Source: Chamaesiphon minutus PCC 6605 (GTDB lineage Bacteria > Cyanobacteriota > Cyanobacteriia > Cyanobacteriales > Chamaesiphonaceae). From it: a DNA stretch of 64,000 nt. Shown one piece after another: positions 27,109 to 36,683 of this stretch (positions are counted from its first letter, which is position 1; every line of letters starts with the position of its first letter). The notes under the pieces were generated by a model, which made no database searches, was not told the origin of the DNA, and worked only from the letters and a program-made list of their open reading frames with translations. The position numbers and the translations under genes were made by a program. The DNA lies in contig NC_019697.1 in the NCBI RefSeq assembly GCF_000317145.1, forward strand, positions 5,879,889 to 5,943,888, written 5' to 3'.

Positions 27109-28533
27109 CTAATCTACTGCATTATACTTTTGGGTAAATATACCACCGATCGCGGAGATTGCAGCTAAGCATAATAACACGGTGGGGACGCCTAGAGCTG
27201 TTTCGGCGATGCCCGTCAGGGCAAGGGGTAAACTCAGGGCGATGTTAATAGCGTTGTTTTGCAGTCCGAATACCTTGCCACGCATTTCTTCTGGGGTTTC
27301 GCTTTGGATTGTCGTCTGCATGGGAATCAGGACACTGGCACTAAATACGCCCATGCCGACCAAGCATAATATACTCAGCCACAGCGAGTGCGAAAATGAT
27401 AACCCCACTAAAGAGGCTGCCACACCGATCGAACCGTACAAACTCAGTCGATCGCGAGAGAATTGTCGATCGAGGTAACTCAATCCTACCGCACCGAGTG
27501 CCAGCCCGACGCCACCCGCAGCCAAGAGAAATCCAAATTGGGAAGCTTTAATTTCGGGTAAGAGTTCGGCCATCCGCACGGCGACTACTGTCATTGAGGC
27601 AATAATCGATTGTAAAACAACCAATTGAATTAATGCGCCTTTGATTTTTTTGTGTTCTCCTAAGTAGCGGATGCCATCGCGCAAATCGGCTAAAACATGC
27701 GGCTCATTGCCAGTGACAATCTGTTTGGTTTCGCCCGTCCGCATCACAATGAGCAAAATCCCGGCAATTGCATAGCTAGCACCGACTAATAATTCCTTGC
27801 CGATATTTACACCCAAACCAATGCTCGCCCCCAAACTATCGGCAAGAGCTAAAATTGGTTCGCCAATCGCAAATCCGACAATCAGCGACCCCATAGCCGT
27901 CGTCGTGTAGAGCGAATTAGCCGAGAGTAGATTTGGTTTATCTACAATCATCGGGATTGTCGCTTGTTCGGCGGGCGAGAAAAATTGACCCAGTGTAGAC
28001 ACCAAAAAAGTCACTGCTAACAGAATTTCAAACCCTAACGGTAAATTGGCGAGTACTTGACCCCTGGTCAACCATAATAAAAATGGCACTGACAGCACCA
28101 AAATTCCGCGCAGGAGGTTGGTACTTACCAGTACCTCTTTTTTATGCCACCGATCGACAAATACCCCAGCCAGAGAGCCAAATAACACTGCTGGAATCGT
28201 ATTGGCAATCATGATCGCCGATACCCAACCACTGATACTCTGATTTTCTGATTGAAATTGACTCTCAATAATCGCAATCATCAATACCACATAGACTTTA
28301 TCCGCTAGTTGGGAGAAAATCTGTCCGCTCCACATGGTAACAAAGTTGCGATTTTTGAGCACTGCTAAAAATCCTGGTTCGGGAGCTACGCTCTGTGCTT
28401 GGGTTTCTGGTGCCACATTTTCCTCCCCAGTTGCCGCTACCACATCCATTGGCAACCCCGAACTTGATTCTTCAGTTGCGTGGAGATCGGTCAATTCATT
28501 TTCTGGTGCTTTGTCAAAATCAGATAATCGCAT
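27109..28533 (-). CDS. MFS transporter (MFS_3 / enterobactin exporter-like)
   Basis: A 474-residue major facilitator with 12 hydrophobic segments after a 45-residue acidic N-terminal extension (MRLSDFDKAPENELTDLHAT). Typical motifs are NFVTMWSGQIFSQLADKVYV in helix 1, GSLAGVFVDRWHKKEVLVST (motif A, loop 2-3) and a Gly-rich second half. This subgroup exports small molecules such as siderophores or drugs; the substrate here is unknown. ATG at 28533 gives a complete protein. No regulator gene adjoins it. Confidence 0.88.
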   Translation of the reverse strand: MRLSDFDKAPENELTDLHATEESSSGLPMDVVAATGEENVAPETQAQSVAPEPGFLAVLKNRNFVTMWSGQIFSQLADKVYVVLMIAIIESQFQSENQSISGWVSAIMIANTIPAVLFGSLAGVFVDRWHKKEVLVSTNLLRGILVLSVPFLLWLTRGQVLANLPLGFEILLAVTFLVSTLGQFFSPAEQATIPMIVDKPNLLSANSLYTTTAMGSLIVGFAIGEPILALADSLGASIGLGVNIGKELLVGASYAIAGILLIVMRTGETKQIVTGNEPHVLADLRDGIRYLGEHKKIKGALIQLVVLQSIIASMTVVAVRMAELLPEIKASQFGFLLAAGGVGLALGAVGLSYLDRQFSRDRLSLYGSIGVAASLVGLSFSHSLWLSILCLVGMGVFSASVLIPMQTTIQSETPEEMRGKVFGLQNNAINIALSLPLALTGIAETALGVPTVLLCLAAISAIGGIFTQKYNAVD

Positions 28534-28901
28534 TGAGTAATGTGGTAGGGCTGTGAAAACCGCTGAATTTAAAGTTCGATCTTAAAAAACCGTGCCTCCA
28601 GGAAGAGTCTTCACCAAAAGGCAATATCTTCCATTTTAAAGCGATCGGTGCGGGCTGGGCAGATAACTGTACTCTAGCTGACGGTGTAACTAGTTTTTAA
28701 ATTATCTAGAGTGTCAGATCTTCAACCATGTTAGATGGCGTGTCACTCGTTGGCGATGGTGAAAGCCGCACCTTTGGGCTGATTTGCCAGCTATTAGTGT
28801 AGCGGGTTTTGGCACAGATGGGTGGATGCTTCTCCTGACTCCAGACGCCACGCTAAGAGGAGGTTCAGCAATAGGGTAGATGGGTAGACCCGATCTGCTG
28901 A
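28534..28901. other. Gene-free stretch, no feature recognised
   Basis: About 370 bp between the MFS and recO genes. No coding frame above about 25 codons looks convincing, and no tRNA T-arm motif or known RNA core was seen. The composition is mixed, without repeats shared with the other intergenic regions. An unannotated RNA cannot be excluded. Confidence 0.5.
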
Positions 28902-29717
28902 CTAGAAATCGATGAGTGCGGCGGAGCGAATCTGAATATTGAGGTGGTAATGGATATATTGACGCAAAATGCGTTCGAGTCGCCGCCAGACGCCAGCGAG
29001 TTCCAGATCGGAGATGGTATCGATCGAAAATTTATCAATCGCGAGATCGAGCCTATCGAGGTTAGGATCGGACAGATGTTGAAAGCATAGCAAGTCTAGA
29101 GCTGTCAGTCGATAATTGACGGCGATGCTAGGATCGTCTGTAGTGAGATTCAAACCGACGGTACTGCCCGATTCGATGCTAAATCCAGTTTGCCAATTAA
29201 TGGTGGTAAAATTTGGCTCGATCGCCTGTCTGGTAATGCAACAATCGTAGACTTGAGGCGCGATGCCATCGAGAGCTAGTAAGTGAAAAATGCCTTGACA
29301 TAAATGCGCGATCGATCCGGTATTGTCGCCGCGATCGAGCGAATTTAATCGGCCTAAATGTAACAATAATAATTGATATAATTCTTCTTGCGGTCGATCG
29401 CTTAAGGCTTGTGCTAGTGCGATTTCTGCTAGGTATTGACTGGCGGCAAGTTTGCCTAAATCGTCAATCAATCTGCCGTAAGAAATCGTCGTCTGAGCTT
29501 GGGTAATCTTATCTAAAGAGCGACCTTTGGCAATTAATAGCTCGTTAACCATAAATAGCGTACTACGTCCGCCCAGACTAGAGTTGGACTTGCGCGCACC
29601 AGGAACGATCGCCTTAATTAAACCATGTTCGCGGGTCAGAATCGTCACCAATCGATCGTTTTCACCGATCGGAATTGTTTTGAGATTGATCCCTGTCGCT
29701 TTATATGTACCGCTCAT
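28902..29717 (-). CDS. recO: DNA repair protein RecO
   Basis: A 271-residue recombination mediator that helps RecR load RecA on SSB-coated single-stranded DNA. The N-terminal OB fold is recognisable (YKATGINLKTIPIGENDRLV, then TREHGLIKAIVPGARKSNSS). A helical C-terminal domain follows (SQYLAEIALAQALSDRPQEE and YQLLLLHLGRLNSL). Length fits cyanobacterial RecO. The divergent Rieske gene starts 45 bp away, so the two promoters must lie in a very short shared region. Confidence 0.93.
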   Translation of the reverse strand: MSGTYKATGINLKTIPIGENDRLVTILTREHGLIKAIVPGARKSNSSLGGRSTLFMVNELLIAKGRSLDKITQAQTTISYGRLIDDLGKLAASQYLAEIALAQALSDRPQEELYQLLLLHLGRLNSLDRGDNTGSIAHLCQGIFHLLALDGIAPQVYDCCITRQAIEPNFTTINWQTGFSIESGSTVGLNLTTDDPSIAVNYRLTALDLLCFQHLSDPNLDRLDLAIDKFSIDTISDLELAGVWRRLERILRQYIHYHLNIQIRSAALIDF

Positions 29718-29762
29718 GAACTAGGATATGCTGACAAGTCTTATATACTATAAACTCTATAA

Positions 29763-30875
29763 GTGCGAAACTTATCGTCGATCGTGCCCATCGGCGAATT
29801 GCTGTTAACAACACTGAAACTCGTGACCGAATCGAAACAAAATTTTCTTCGCAATATTTGGTACTACGCTCTACCCGCAGAACGCATCAAAGCGGGTCAG
29901 ATGCTAGCCAAACAGCTCCTCGGCGAACCAGTGGTGTTCGGACGCACTCAGGCTGGTGAAGTGTTTGCCCTGCGCGATATCTGTCCCCATCGTGCCGTCC
30001 CCTTGAGTTGTGGGCGATTTGACGGTAAAGAGATCGAGTGCGCGTATCATGGCTGGCGATTCGACGATGGGGGGACGTGTACCGCAATTCCGGCTTTAAA
30101 TGACGATCGAGATTTGGACTTGAGTAAGTTTCAGGTGCGGCGGTATCCCGTGCGCGAAGTTCAGGGTAATATTTGGATTTACATGTCCGATCTCGATCGC
30201 TGCGACGAACGAGAGCCACAACAGACGGTGCCGGAAATTGCCGGATTTGAAGGCGTGACGCATCAATCGACATTTACGATGAAGTTCCCTTGCTTTATCG
30301 ATCATGCCGTCGTGGGGCTAATGGACCCGTCCCACGTTCCATTCGTACATCGCGCGTGGTGGTGGCGATCGGATACAATCCTCACAGATGAAATTAAAGC
30401 CTTCGATCCTTCTCCATACGGCTTTACCATGCGCCGCCATCGATTGGAGCGACAGACTTTCTTCTATCGGTTGCTTGGTGGCGATGCAGAGGTCGAAATC
30501 GCTTTCCGGTTACCTGGCGTGCGGATCGAACAGATCGTGACTAATACCAATCGGGTGTGCAATCTCACGGTAATTACCCCGATTTCGGAGACAGAAACCG
30601 AAGTCACGACGATGTTTTATACCACCATCCCTTGGTTCAAACCCTTGCGTTGGCTGATTCAACCATTTATCACCACCTTCTTGGGTCAAGATCGAGATAT
30701 GGTGGTCAAGCAACAAATTGGTTTAAAATACAATCCACCATTGATGTTAATCAGGGATGCTGACACCCAAGCTATCTGGTACTACCAGCTCAGAGCCGAA
30801 TACCTTAAATCGATCGGCGAAGATCGCGAGTTTAGCAATCCCGTTAAATCTCAAATCTTACATTGGCGCAGTTGA
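29763..30875 (+). CDS. Rieske-type non-heme iron oxygenase (VanA/PaO-like)
   Basis: A 370-residue oxygenase alpha subunit. The Rieske [2Fe-2S] ligands are C74-P-H76 (CPHRAVPL) and C93-AY-H96 (CAYHGW). The mononuclear iron site is in the DHAVVGLMDPSHVPFVH segment (D188, H191, H196). The arrangement resembles vanillate O-demethylase and the pheophorbide a/chlorophyllide oxygenase class of phototrophs. The substrate is not predictable from context. The start is uncertain: GTG at 29763 gives the longest form; a GTG at 29823 would open with VTESKQNFLRNIWYYALP, closer to the conserved beginning. Confidence 0.88.
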   Translation: MRNLSSIVPIGELLLTTLKLVTESKQNFLRNIWYYALPAERIKAGQMLAKQLLGEPVVFGRTQAGEVFALRDICPHRAVPLSCGRFDGKEIECAYHGWRFDDGGTCTAIPALNDDRDLDLSKFQVRRYPVREVQGNIWIYMSDLDRCDEREPQQTVPEIAGFEGVTHQSTFTMKFPCFIDHAVVGLMDPSHVPFVHRAWWWRSDTILTDEIKAFDPSPYGFTMRRHRLERQTFFYRLLGGDAEVEIAFRLPGVRIEQIVTNTNRVCNLTVITPISETETEVTTMFYTTIPWFKPLRWLIQPFITTFLGQDRDMVVKQQIGLKYNPPLMLIRDADTQAIWYYQLRAEYLKSIGEDREFSNPVKSQILHWRS

Positions 30876-30891
30876 GATCTAGTCGGCAATC

Positions 30892-31236
30892 TTACTCGCG
30901 GTTTTCGTCGCTAGAGATCGAACTCGAACCAGTGAGCATGTCTTCTAGTTCCATGCGCTGCTCCATTTGACGCAAGAAATAGCCAGTCATCATCGCCGAA
31001 CCTAAGAGATTGGCGAGGTTATCGCGATCGGTCGTAACTTGAACGCTAAAGCCATCGCTAGGCAACATCCCCAATAAGCCCTGGATGTTGTGGGTGATAA
31101 TATCTTTTACCTGGGGAGTTGTGGCCTTAGCAATTTGGGCTAAGACTTCTGGGGATTGATGTTGAAGATACTTCAGCAATTGATTGACTTGAGCATCTTC
31201 AGATTTGCGTTCCAGAAAATCAGGATTAAATGCCAT
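30892..31236 (-). CDS. DUF760 protein
   Basis: A 114-residue soluble protein of the DUF760 family, conserved in cyanobacteria and plastid-bearing eukaryotes; function unknown to me. Typical stretches are LLKYLQHQSPEVLAQIAKA, VKDIITHNIQGLLGMLP and LANLLGSAMMTGYFLRQMEQ. The tail is acidic and Ser-rich (TGSSSISSDENRE). It converges with the Rieske gene, the stops being about 16 bp apart. Confidence 0.85.
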   Translation of the reverse strand: MAFNPDFLERKSEDAQVNQLLKYLQHQSPEVLAQIAKATTPQVKDIITHNIQGLLGMLPSDGFSVQVTTDRDNLANLLGSAMMTGYFLRQMEQRMELEDMLTGSSSISSDENRE

Positions 31237-31422
31237 TATGACTTAATTTGATGGATCGAGAGTGGTGTTTAGTCAGCTTTGAAGCTTTTTGGCTCGATAA
31301 GAATATGATACTGTTTTATCGAGCAGAGCGCAGTGATAAGATCGCTATTATTAGTATGCCCTCAGAACGGTTATCCGCATTCATTGAGGTTGCAATTGGC
31401 GCAGAGCATAGATTTTGGTAGG

Positions 31423-32013
31423 CTAATGGTTTTCGCTATTCGAGTCCACCTCAGTGGTGAAATCCACCCCTGAATCCTCATCTGGTGGCTCGATATTCGC
31501 GACATCTTCTTCATCAGCTAGCTTGGGAATAGCAGCGACTGGTAATTGAATTGGTAAATCGTTTAGTTCGTAGGTGCGGTGGAATTTGTCAGTTACTTGC
31601 AATAGTGACGAGCGACTTCCTGACTGACGTCGTTTGCGCACAAATCCTACTTCTACGAGTTCTTGAACGTGCTGATAGGCACCGCTACCTCTCAATTCTA
31701 CCAAATCTGTCTGGGAAATCGACCCCTTAATCGCGATCGCGGCCAAGGTGCGCAGCGCACCCGTCCCGATTTCGGGGGGAATCATTTTATCGATCAGCGT
31801 TTGGAACGAGCCACGCAACTGAAGTGTATACCCCTTGGGCGTTTCGACTACCTCTAGCGCGCTATCGCGATGGGCATAGTCATCCATCAACTCCATCATC
31901 GCCGTTTCGGCAGCATCGCGATCGCACCCCGCACATTCAGCAATAACTGCTAAATCTAGGGGTTGTCCTTTGAGATACAAAATGGCTTCAATTTGACTGG
32001 AGAGACGAAACAT
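31423..32013 (-). CDS. scpB: Segregation and condensation protein ScpB
   Basis: A 196-residue kleisin-interacting protein of the SMC-ScpAB complex, which organises and segregates the chromosome. Two winged helices are visible: LSSQIEAILYLKGQPLDLAV at the start and TLAAIAIKGSISQTDLVELR in the middle, followed by the family VRKRRQSGSRSSLLQVTDKF. The last 40 residues are acidic (LADEEDVANIEPPDEDSGVD). A three-copy heptamer repeat lies just upstream of the ATG. Confidence 0.93.
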   Translation of the reverse strand: MFRLSSQIEAILYLKGQPLDLAVIAECAGCDRDAAETAMMELMDDYAHRDSALEVVETPKGYTLQLRGSFQTLIDKMIPPEIGTGALRTLAAIAIKGSISQTDLVELRGSGAYQHVQELVEVGFVRKRRQSGSRSSLLQVTDKFHRTYELNDLPIQLPVAAIPKLADEEDVANIEPPDEDSGVDFTTEVDSNSENH

Positions 32014-32020
32014 TTATATT

Positions 32021-32041
32021 AATTGATAATTGATAATTGAT
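32021..32041. repeat. Three copies of heptamer AATTGAT upstream of scpB
   Basis: Read on the minus strand this is the same heptamer as at 4570-4602 (ATCAATT is a rotation of AATTATC). It ends eight bases before the scpB start, in the leader. Confidence 0.9.
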
Positions 32042-32064
32042 AGTTAACAGCTATCGAATTCTCA

Positions 32065-32165
32065 GATTGTAGGATAGGCACTGTCTTGTCTCCATCAACC
32101 GTTGGGGAACCCGGCAAGCGGGAGCCGCTGCCAACCATCTAGATTGTAGGGCGAGCACTATCTAC
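32065..32165. repeat. Pair of related GATTGTAGG..GCACT elements
   Basis: GATTGTAGGATAGGCACTGT at 32065 and GATTGTAGGGCGAGCACTAT at 32142 are diverged direct copies of an element also seen at 7541 and 36540. Between them lies GC-rich sequence with the short hairpin CCCGGCAAGCGGG. Confidence 0.55.
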
Positions 32166-32229
32166 GGTTTTGGCAATTTCGATCGGGTTGTGAATCTCGA
32201 TCGAATCTAAGACAAACTTAAAACAAATC

Positions 32230-32493
32230 TTACTCTATGAATACCAAATCATCTTTTTCTAGTGACATTTCATCGAGAGATTGCCAGCCCGGTTTCCATT
32301 GGCTGGTATCTTTTATCGCTTGAGCATTGATCCAGAATCTGACATTCGGATCGCAGGAGGATACCATTTCAGCAAAGACCCACTTACCATCATTGCGACG
32401 ATTGACTACTTGAAAATGTCGCCACCCCCACATTTTTTGGGTAGCCGTCCATTTGGAGCCGAGTAGGTGTGGAAATTTTTGCTTTTTTGCCAT
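32230..32493 (-). CDS. Tryptophan-rich TIGR02450-family protein
   Basis: An 87-residue protein; ATG at 32493 (MAKKQKFPHLLGSKWTATQK) is chosen over longer in-frame options because it lies 8 bp after the RNase gene and matches the family start. Six tryptophans occur in KWTATQKMWGWRHFQV, GKWVFAEMVSSC, RFWINAQAIKD and QWKPGWQSLDE. Its function is unknown to me. Tight spacing behind the RNase II-type gene indicates co-transcription. Confidence 0.8.
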   Translation of the reverse strand: MAKKQKFPHLLGSKWTATQKMWGWRHFQVVNRRNDGKWVFAEMVSSCDPNVRFWINAQAIKDTSQWKPGWQSLDEMSLEKDDLVFIE

Positions 32494-32501
32494 GATTGAG
32501 G

Positions 32502-34520
32502 CTATGCTAACGAGCTGACAATTTGACCGGAAATTTCTCGCAGGTGAATGATATCCTGGCGCGGATCGACGAGTGCGACTTGGACTTGGATTTGTTCGCC
32601 CAAAGCGACCCACCGATTGAATCGCATGGCGAGTTCGATGCCTAATTCTTCAATTAAGATTAGAGCCAGACTTTCGTCCTCGCGCAGCCAGCGAAGGAAT
32701 AAAGCATCCCATTCGCGATCGCCCGATCGATTGAGGTATTCTAATGTCCAGTAGCGATTGGTTTGGCGTTCGACCATTGTGGCTTCGTAAATACTCGTTC
32801 CCAATCCCATCATAATTTCCTGCAATCGCTCGACGGTAAAAGGTAATTCGTCGCCGCGCAGGTGAGCTTTGATTTGGAAATGGGAGAGTAAATCTGTATA
32901 ACGACGAATTGGAGAGGTAACTTGAGAATAGGTGTTTAAACCCAAGCTAGCGTGCCGAGAAGGCGTAGTTGCCATTTCACTACGAGGCATACAGCGACGC
33001 ACGGCACAGGAGCGTGCAGGGCCGACTGGGATGAGAATCAGTTCTTCTTCTGGCGGGAGTTCTGGTTGGGGTTGGCCGCGATAAGGGAGTGGGAGGGAAT
33101 TGTCTTGTCCGTATTTAGCAGCTACTTCGCCAGCGAGAATCATCATTTCGGCAACTAAGCGGCGCGCGCGATTGTCTTCGATCAGATCGATCGAGACTTT
33201 ATCGCCGCTGACTTTGACGGTAGACTCAGGCATATTGATATTAATCGAGCCTTGAGAGAGTCGCCACTGGTTGCGGAGTTTAGCCGCTTTGGCGATCGCT
33301 TCGATTTCGTTTTCGCCAGGAATCCGCAGTTGCAGCATTTCCTCGACATCTTCATAAGTGAGTCGATAAGTCGGCTCGATCGTGCTCGTAGTTATCTCAT
33401 ATTCGCTCGCGGCACCGCTTTCATCTAAGATTACCCCAAAACTTAAGGCACAGCATTTTTGCCCCTGCCGCAGGCTCATTGGCCCGGTTGCGAGTTCGGG
33501 GGGGAACATCGGAATCATCCCTGTTGGCAGATAAATTGTGACAGATCTTTTCCGCGCTTCGAGATCGAATTCATCATCGGGCGATAATAACCGCGTGGGA
33601 TCGGCAATATGAATCCACAATTTTTGGCGGCCATCTGGCAATGTTTCAACACTCAAACCGTCGTCGATTTCTTGGGTACTCTCATCATCGATCGTGTATA
33701 CCTTCAGGTGAGTAAGATCGCGGCGGCGGGTTGCATCGAGATCGACAGGAGGATTTGTCAGTAATTCATGCGCCACAGTTTGCATCTTGTGTGAGAAGTG
33801 AACGGGAGTCTGAGAACGTCGCAAATGGATGTTTTCATGTATGTCCCACCATCCCAATTCCACGAGGAGCGAGAATACCGCAGGCTGGGTTTGCGACACG
33901 TTGAGAGCGGACAGATATTCACCTAGTTTTTGCGGGGGAACATCGGGATTGAGTACATATTTTTCGAGGACTTCGAGTCGCTGTTTGTCGGTGTCTTGCC
34001 ACTCAACAGCCTTGCCTGCTAACTTCTGCTCGATGCGGGCGATAAATCCTTGCTGTTCCCGCTCTTTTTGCTCTTTGACACTAGCTTGGTGTTTGAGTTC
34101 GGCAACTTGAGTGCGGCTGCGGGCTTCGTATTTGTCTTCTTTCTTGTTCTTGAAATAGATCTTGTCTTCGGAGAGCAAGATGTGAGCAGCATAACACAGA
34201 ACTGGAGTACGATCAGAATACAATAAGTCTGCTAAAGCGGGCGGATCGACGAGTTCGCTGTCTTCTACCAACATTTCCCAAGCTACTTCCAAGCTGTCAG
34301 GATCGACATTCGGTGCGACTTCGGTTGTAAATTTATTGATTTCTGCTGGCTGTTTGCAGCTAATCCCGGCTACTTCATAAGTAATATCGCGCGGATGCAG
34401 CGTATGCGACTGACTGCGAGCATCGATCGCGATCCAGTGTTTTTTCCCTTCTGGACGATCGGCAATAGCTAGACGGCGTTCTCCATTGTGCCAAAATTCA
34501 ACTAGAGTTCCCTTCTCCAC
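32502..34520 (-). CDS. RNase II/RNase R family exoribonuclease (RNB domain)
   Basis: A 3'-to-5' exoribonuclease of 672 residues. GTG at 34520 is preferred because AAGGAA lies about seven bases upstream and VEKGTLVEFWHNGERRLAIA begins the conserved domain; a TTG at 34544 is an alternative. The catalytic RNB region contains VYTIDDESTQEIDDGLSVE, with the metal-binding Asp cluster, then TPSRHASLGLNTYSQVTSPIRRYTDLLSHFQ read in two blocks, and a C-terminal S1-like barrel. It lies behind the ribosomal genes rpmG and rpsR on the same strand, the usual cyanobacterial order. Confidence 0.93.
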   Translation of the reverse strand: MEKGTLVEFWHNGERRLAIADRPEGKKHWIAIDARSQSHTLHPRDITYEVAGISCKQPAEINKFTTEVAPNVDPDSLEVAWEMLVEDSELVDPPALADLLYSDRTPVLCYAAHILLSEDKIYFKNKKEDKYEARSRTQVAELKHQASVKEQKEREQQGFIARIEQKLAGKAVEWQDTDKQRLEVLEKYVLNPDVPPQKLGEYLSALNVSQTQPAVFSLLVELGWWDIHENIHLRRSQTPVHFSHKMQTVAHELLTNPPVDLDATRRRDLTHLKVYTIDDESTQEIDDGLSVETLPDGRQKLWIHIADPTRLLSPDDEFDLEARKRSVTIYLPTGMIPMFPPELATGPMSLRQGQKCCALSFGVILDESGAASEYEITTSTIEPTYRLTYEDVEEMLQLRIPGENEIEAIAKAAKLRNQWRLSQGSININMPESTVKVSGDKVSIDLIEDNRARRLVAEMMILAGEVAAKYGQDNSLPLPYRGQPQPELPPEEELILIPVGPARSCAVRRCMPRSEMATTPSRHASLGLNTYSQVTSPIRRYTDLLSHFQIKAHLRGDELPFTVERLQEIMMGLGTSIYEATMVERQTNRYWTLEYLNRSGDREWDALFLRWLREDESLALILIEELGIELAMRFNRWVALGEQIQVQVALVDPRQDIIHLREISGQIVSSLA

Positions 34521-34757
34521 CCCTATTATCTTCCTTTGTAACAATTAAATGTTACGCGTTATTTGGTTGTGTTTAGTTTCAGTCTCGATTTTCTCTTCAT
34601 TCAGATGCTAAGACAACGCAAATGAAACTACCTTCTCTAGTTTACGGCGAATGGGGTATAGCTGCTAGATCTAAAACTCAGCCAGGAATGTGAAGATATG
34701 AAGTTTGCTGGAAACTTTCGAGCTACTAGCAACCCTCATTCCTCATCCCTTTTACTG

Positions 34758-34973
34758 TTAGCCTTCGACGTTGATGAATGGCATCAAGGCGATTTGACGA
34801 GCGCGCTTAATCGAGAGAGTCAGATCTCTTTGTTGTTTGGAGGTTAAGCCAGTGATTCTGCGAGGTAAGATCTTGCCCCGTTCGGTAACGAACTTGCGGA
34901 GTAAGTCTACATCTTTATAATCGATGGGTTCTCCAGGCTTGATCGGCGATAACCGTTTGCGAAAATATGCCAT
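34758..34973 (-). CDS. rpsR: 30S ribosomal protein bS18
   Basis: A 71-residue protein with the complete S18 signature: [40 protein letters not shown] and [18 protein letters not shown]. It is a platform protein of the 30S subunit that pairs with bS6. It is second in the rpmG-rpsR-RNase II order. The 193 bp separating it from rpmG includes a small hairpin, CGTCGGGTTTCCCGACG, so attenuation or a separate promoter is possible. Confidence 0.98.
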   Translation of the reverse strand: MAYFRKRLSPIKPGEPIDYKDVDLLRKFVTERGKILPRRITGLTSKQQRDLTLSIKRARQIALMPFINVEG

Positions 34974-35166
34974 GTGTTTAGTGGATAGTGAATAGCGACT
35001 TGCGCTCGTCGGGTTTCCCGACGGTTTAGCAAATCAAGACGGTGGATAGTAGATAGTTACAATTCTTAGTTGGATTGGGGAAGGGGTAAAGGAAAAATGT
35101 GTTCCATTGCCTTTACCCTTTAAACTTTCCCCTCTCCCCTACGAATCGATATAACTAACAACATAA

Positions 35167-35361
35167 TTATTTGATCTCTTTGTGTGTCGTGTGCTTGTTG
35201 CAGTAGCGACAGAATTTGCTCAACTCTAACCGTGCGGTGGTGTTCCGACGATTTTTCATTGTTGTGTAACGGGATACGCCAGCAGAGCGTTTGGCAGGAT
35301 TACTGCGACACTCAGTGCATTCCAATGTGATGATAATACGAACGCCCTTTTTGGCTGCCAT
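35167..35361 (-). CDS. rpmG: 50S ribosomal protein bL33
   Basis: A 64-residue protein with four zinc-ligand cysteines in two CxxC pairs (LECTECRSN and FCRYCNKH), the zinc-containing C+ form. The remainder ([20 protein letters not shown]) matches plastid and cyanobacterial L33. It heads the ribosomal protein and RNase cluster. Confidence 0.98.
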   Translation of the reverse strand: MAAKKGVRIIITLECTECRSNPAKRSAGVSRYTTMKNRRNTTARLELSKFCRYCNKHTTHKEIK

Positions 35362-35762
35362 ACTCTTTACAGACCCAACGCGGGAATAAAATAGACACAG
35401 CCTATGATTATCTCATGAGTATCGCTCGATCGGCAACTACTAACTCCTATAACCTTACAACAAACGATCGCTTCTGAGAACTTGTAGGTTCAGTCTTTGC
35501 AATGGCAGCAAAGCATTATACAAGTTTTCGCCCGTCATGAAACAATTTACGCAAGAGAGCTTATCGAAAGCAAGTTGCTAATTATATTCGCGAGGTGGTT
35601 ATGGGGGACAGGGGAAAGGAAATTGGAAATTGTTCTATCCTTTGCCCTTTGCCCTTTCCCCCTTCGACACTAAAAATCTGTAACTACAACTTAGGTTAAT
35701 AGTAGCAACTGTTACGATTCGATCGTTTGTATAATCATTAAGGGGAATATGCTCGACCTTTT
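35362..35762. other. 401-bp gene-free region between rpmG and ccdA
   Basis: The two genes diverge here, so both promoters must lie inside. No coding frame is credible. At 35604-35665 there is purine/pyrimidine-rich filler (GGGGACAGGGGAAAGGAAA and CCTTTGCCCTTTGCCCTTTC) that can pair with itself. A similar filler lies at 35076-35146. Confidence 0.5.
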
Positions 35763-36500
35763 ATGCCAACGATCGATCTTCAGACTGCATTATATCAACT
35801 CGAACACTTTGCCGATCGATTGGTGACCGAGCAACTGACTCAGATTACCTGGGTATCGATAGCGACGATCTTCTTAGCGGGATTGCTCACTAGTCTGACG
35901 CCTTGTACGTTATCGATGTTACCGATTACGATCGGGTATATCGGCGGCTACGAATACAAAAGCCGTTGGCAAGCTGCATTACAATCGACTTTTTTCTGTG
36001 TGGGCATCGCTACAACCCTAGCAGGATTGGGCATATTTGCGGCGGTAGTAGGTAAAGTTTACGGTCAAATTGGCTTAGGATTGCCGATCTTTGTCAGTGT
36101 GGTGGCGATTCTGATGGGTTTGAATCTGCTTGAAGCTTTACCCTTCCAACTGCCCGATTTTGGGGGGATGGATTGGATTCCCAAAGATTTACCGAATGGG
36201 TTGCGTTCTTATTTGTTAGGAGTCACCTTTGGCTTAGTTGCTTCGCCTTGCAGTACTCCGGTATTGGCTAGTTTGCTAGCTTGGGTGGCGAGTACGGGCA
36301 ATATCTGGCTGGGTGCGGGACTCCTCCTAGCATATACGGCTGGTTATGTGGCACCATTAATATTGGCAGGGACATTTACGGCTGTAATTAAGAAGTTATT
36401 GGAAGTACGTAAATGGTCGGGATGGATTACCCCAACTAGTGGCATCCTCTTAATTGGGTTTGGGGTGTTTTCCTTGTTGACTAGAATTCCTAGTTTTTAA
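35763..36500 (+). CDS. ccdA: Cytochrome c biogenesis protein CcdA
   Basis: A 245-residue thiol-disulfide carrier that passes reducing power across the thylakoid or plasma membrane to keep apocytochrome c cysteines reduced. Six hydrophobic segments are visible. The redox-active cysteines are C48 in LTPCTLSMLP and C163 in ASPCSTPVLA, both with the conserved Pro. The Ccs1 gene follows 207 bp downstream on the same strand, so two parts of system II lie together. A MITE-like element and a heptamer repeat separate them. Confidence 0.95.
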   Translation: MPTIDLQTALYQLEHFADRLVTEQLTQITWVSIATIFLAGLLTSLTPCTLSMLPITIGYIGGYEYKSRWQAALQSTFFCVGIATTLAGLGIFAAVVGKVYGQIGLGLPIFVSVVAILMGLNLLEALPFQLPDFGGMDWIPKDLPNGLRSYLLGVTFGLVASPCSTPVLASLLAWVASTGNIWLGAGLLLAYTAGYVAPLILAGTFTAVIKKLLEVRKWSGWITPTSGILLIGFGVFSLLTRIPSF

Positions 36501-36539
36501 GAACTCAATCATATATTTTAAAAAATAGATAAATCAGGA

Positions 36540-36667
36540 GTAGGGTGGGCACTGCCTACCAACTAAATTGTAGACAACATATAAATAATAAATATTTTTA
36601 CAAACATCCTTATTTTGTATAAATAAAGTTGTTTTCAACATTAAATGTTGGGCAATGTCAACCCTAC
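36540..36667. mobile_element. MITE-like element between ccdA and ccs1
   Basis: The left end GTAGGGTGGGCACTGCCT and the reverse complement of the right end GTAGGGTTGACATTGCCC agree in 14 of 18 positions and bound a 128-bp AT-rich interior without a gene. This layout fits a miniature inverted-repeat element. Related ends occur at 7541 and 32065-32165. No clear target duplication could be identified. Confidence 0.5.
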
Positions 36668-36683
36668 GAATTAACTGGTGTAG

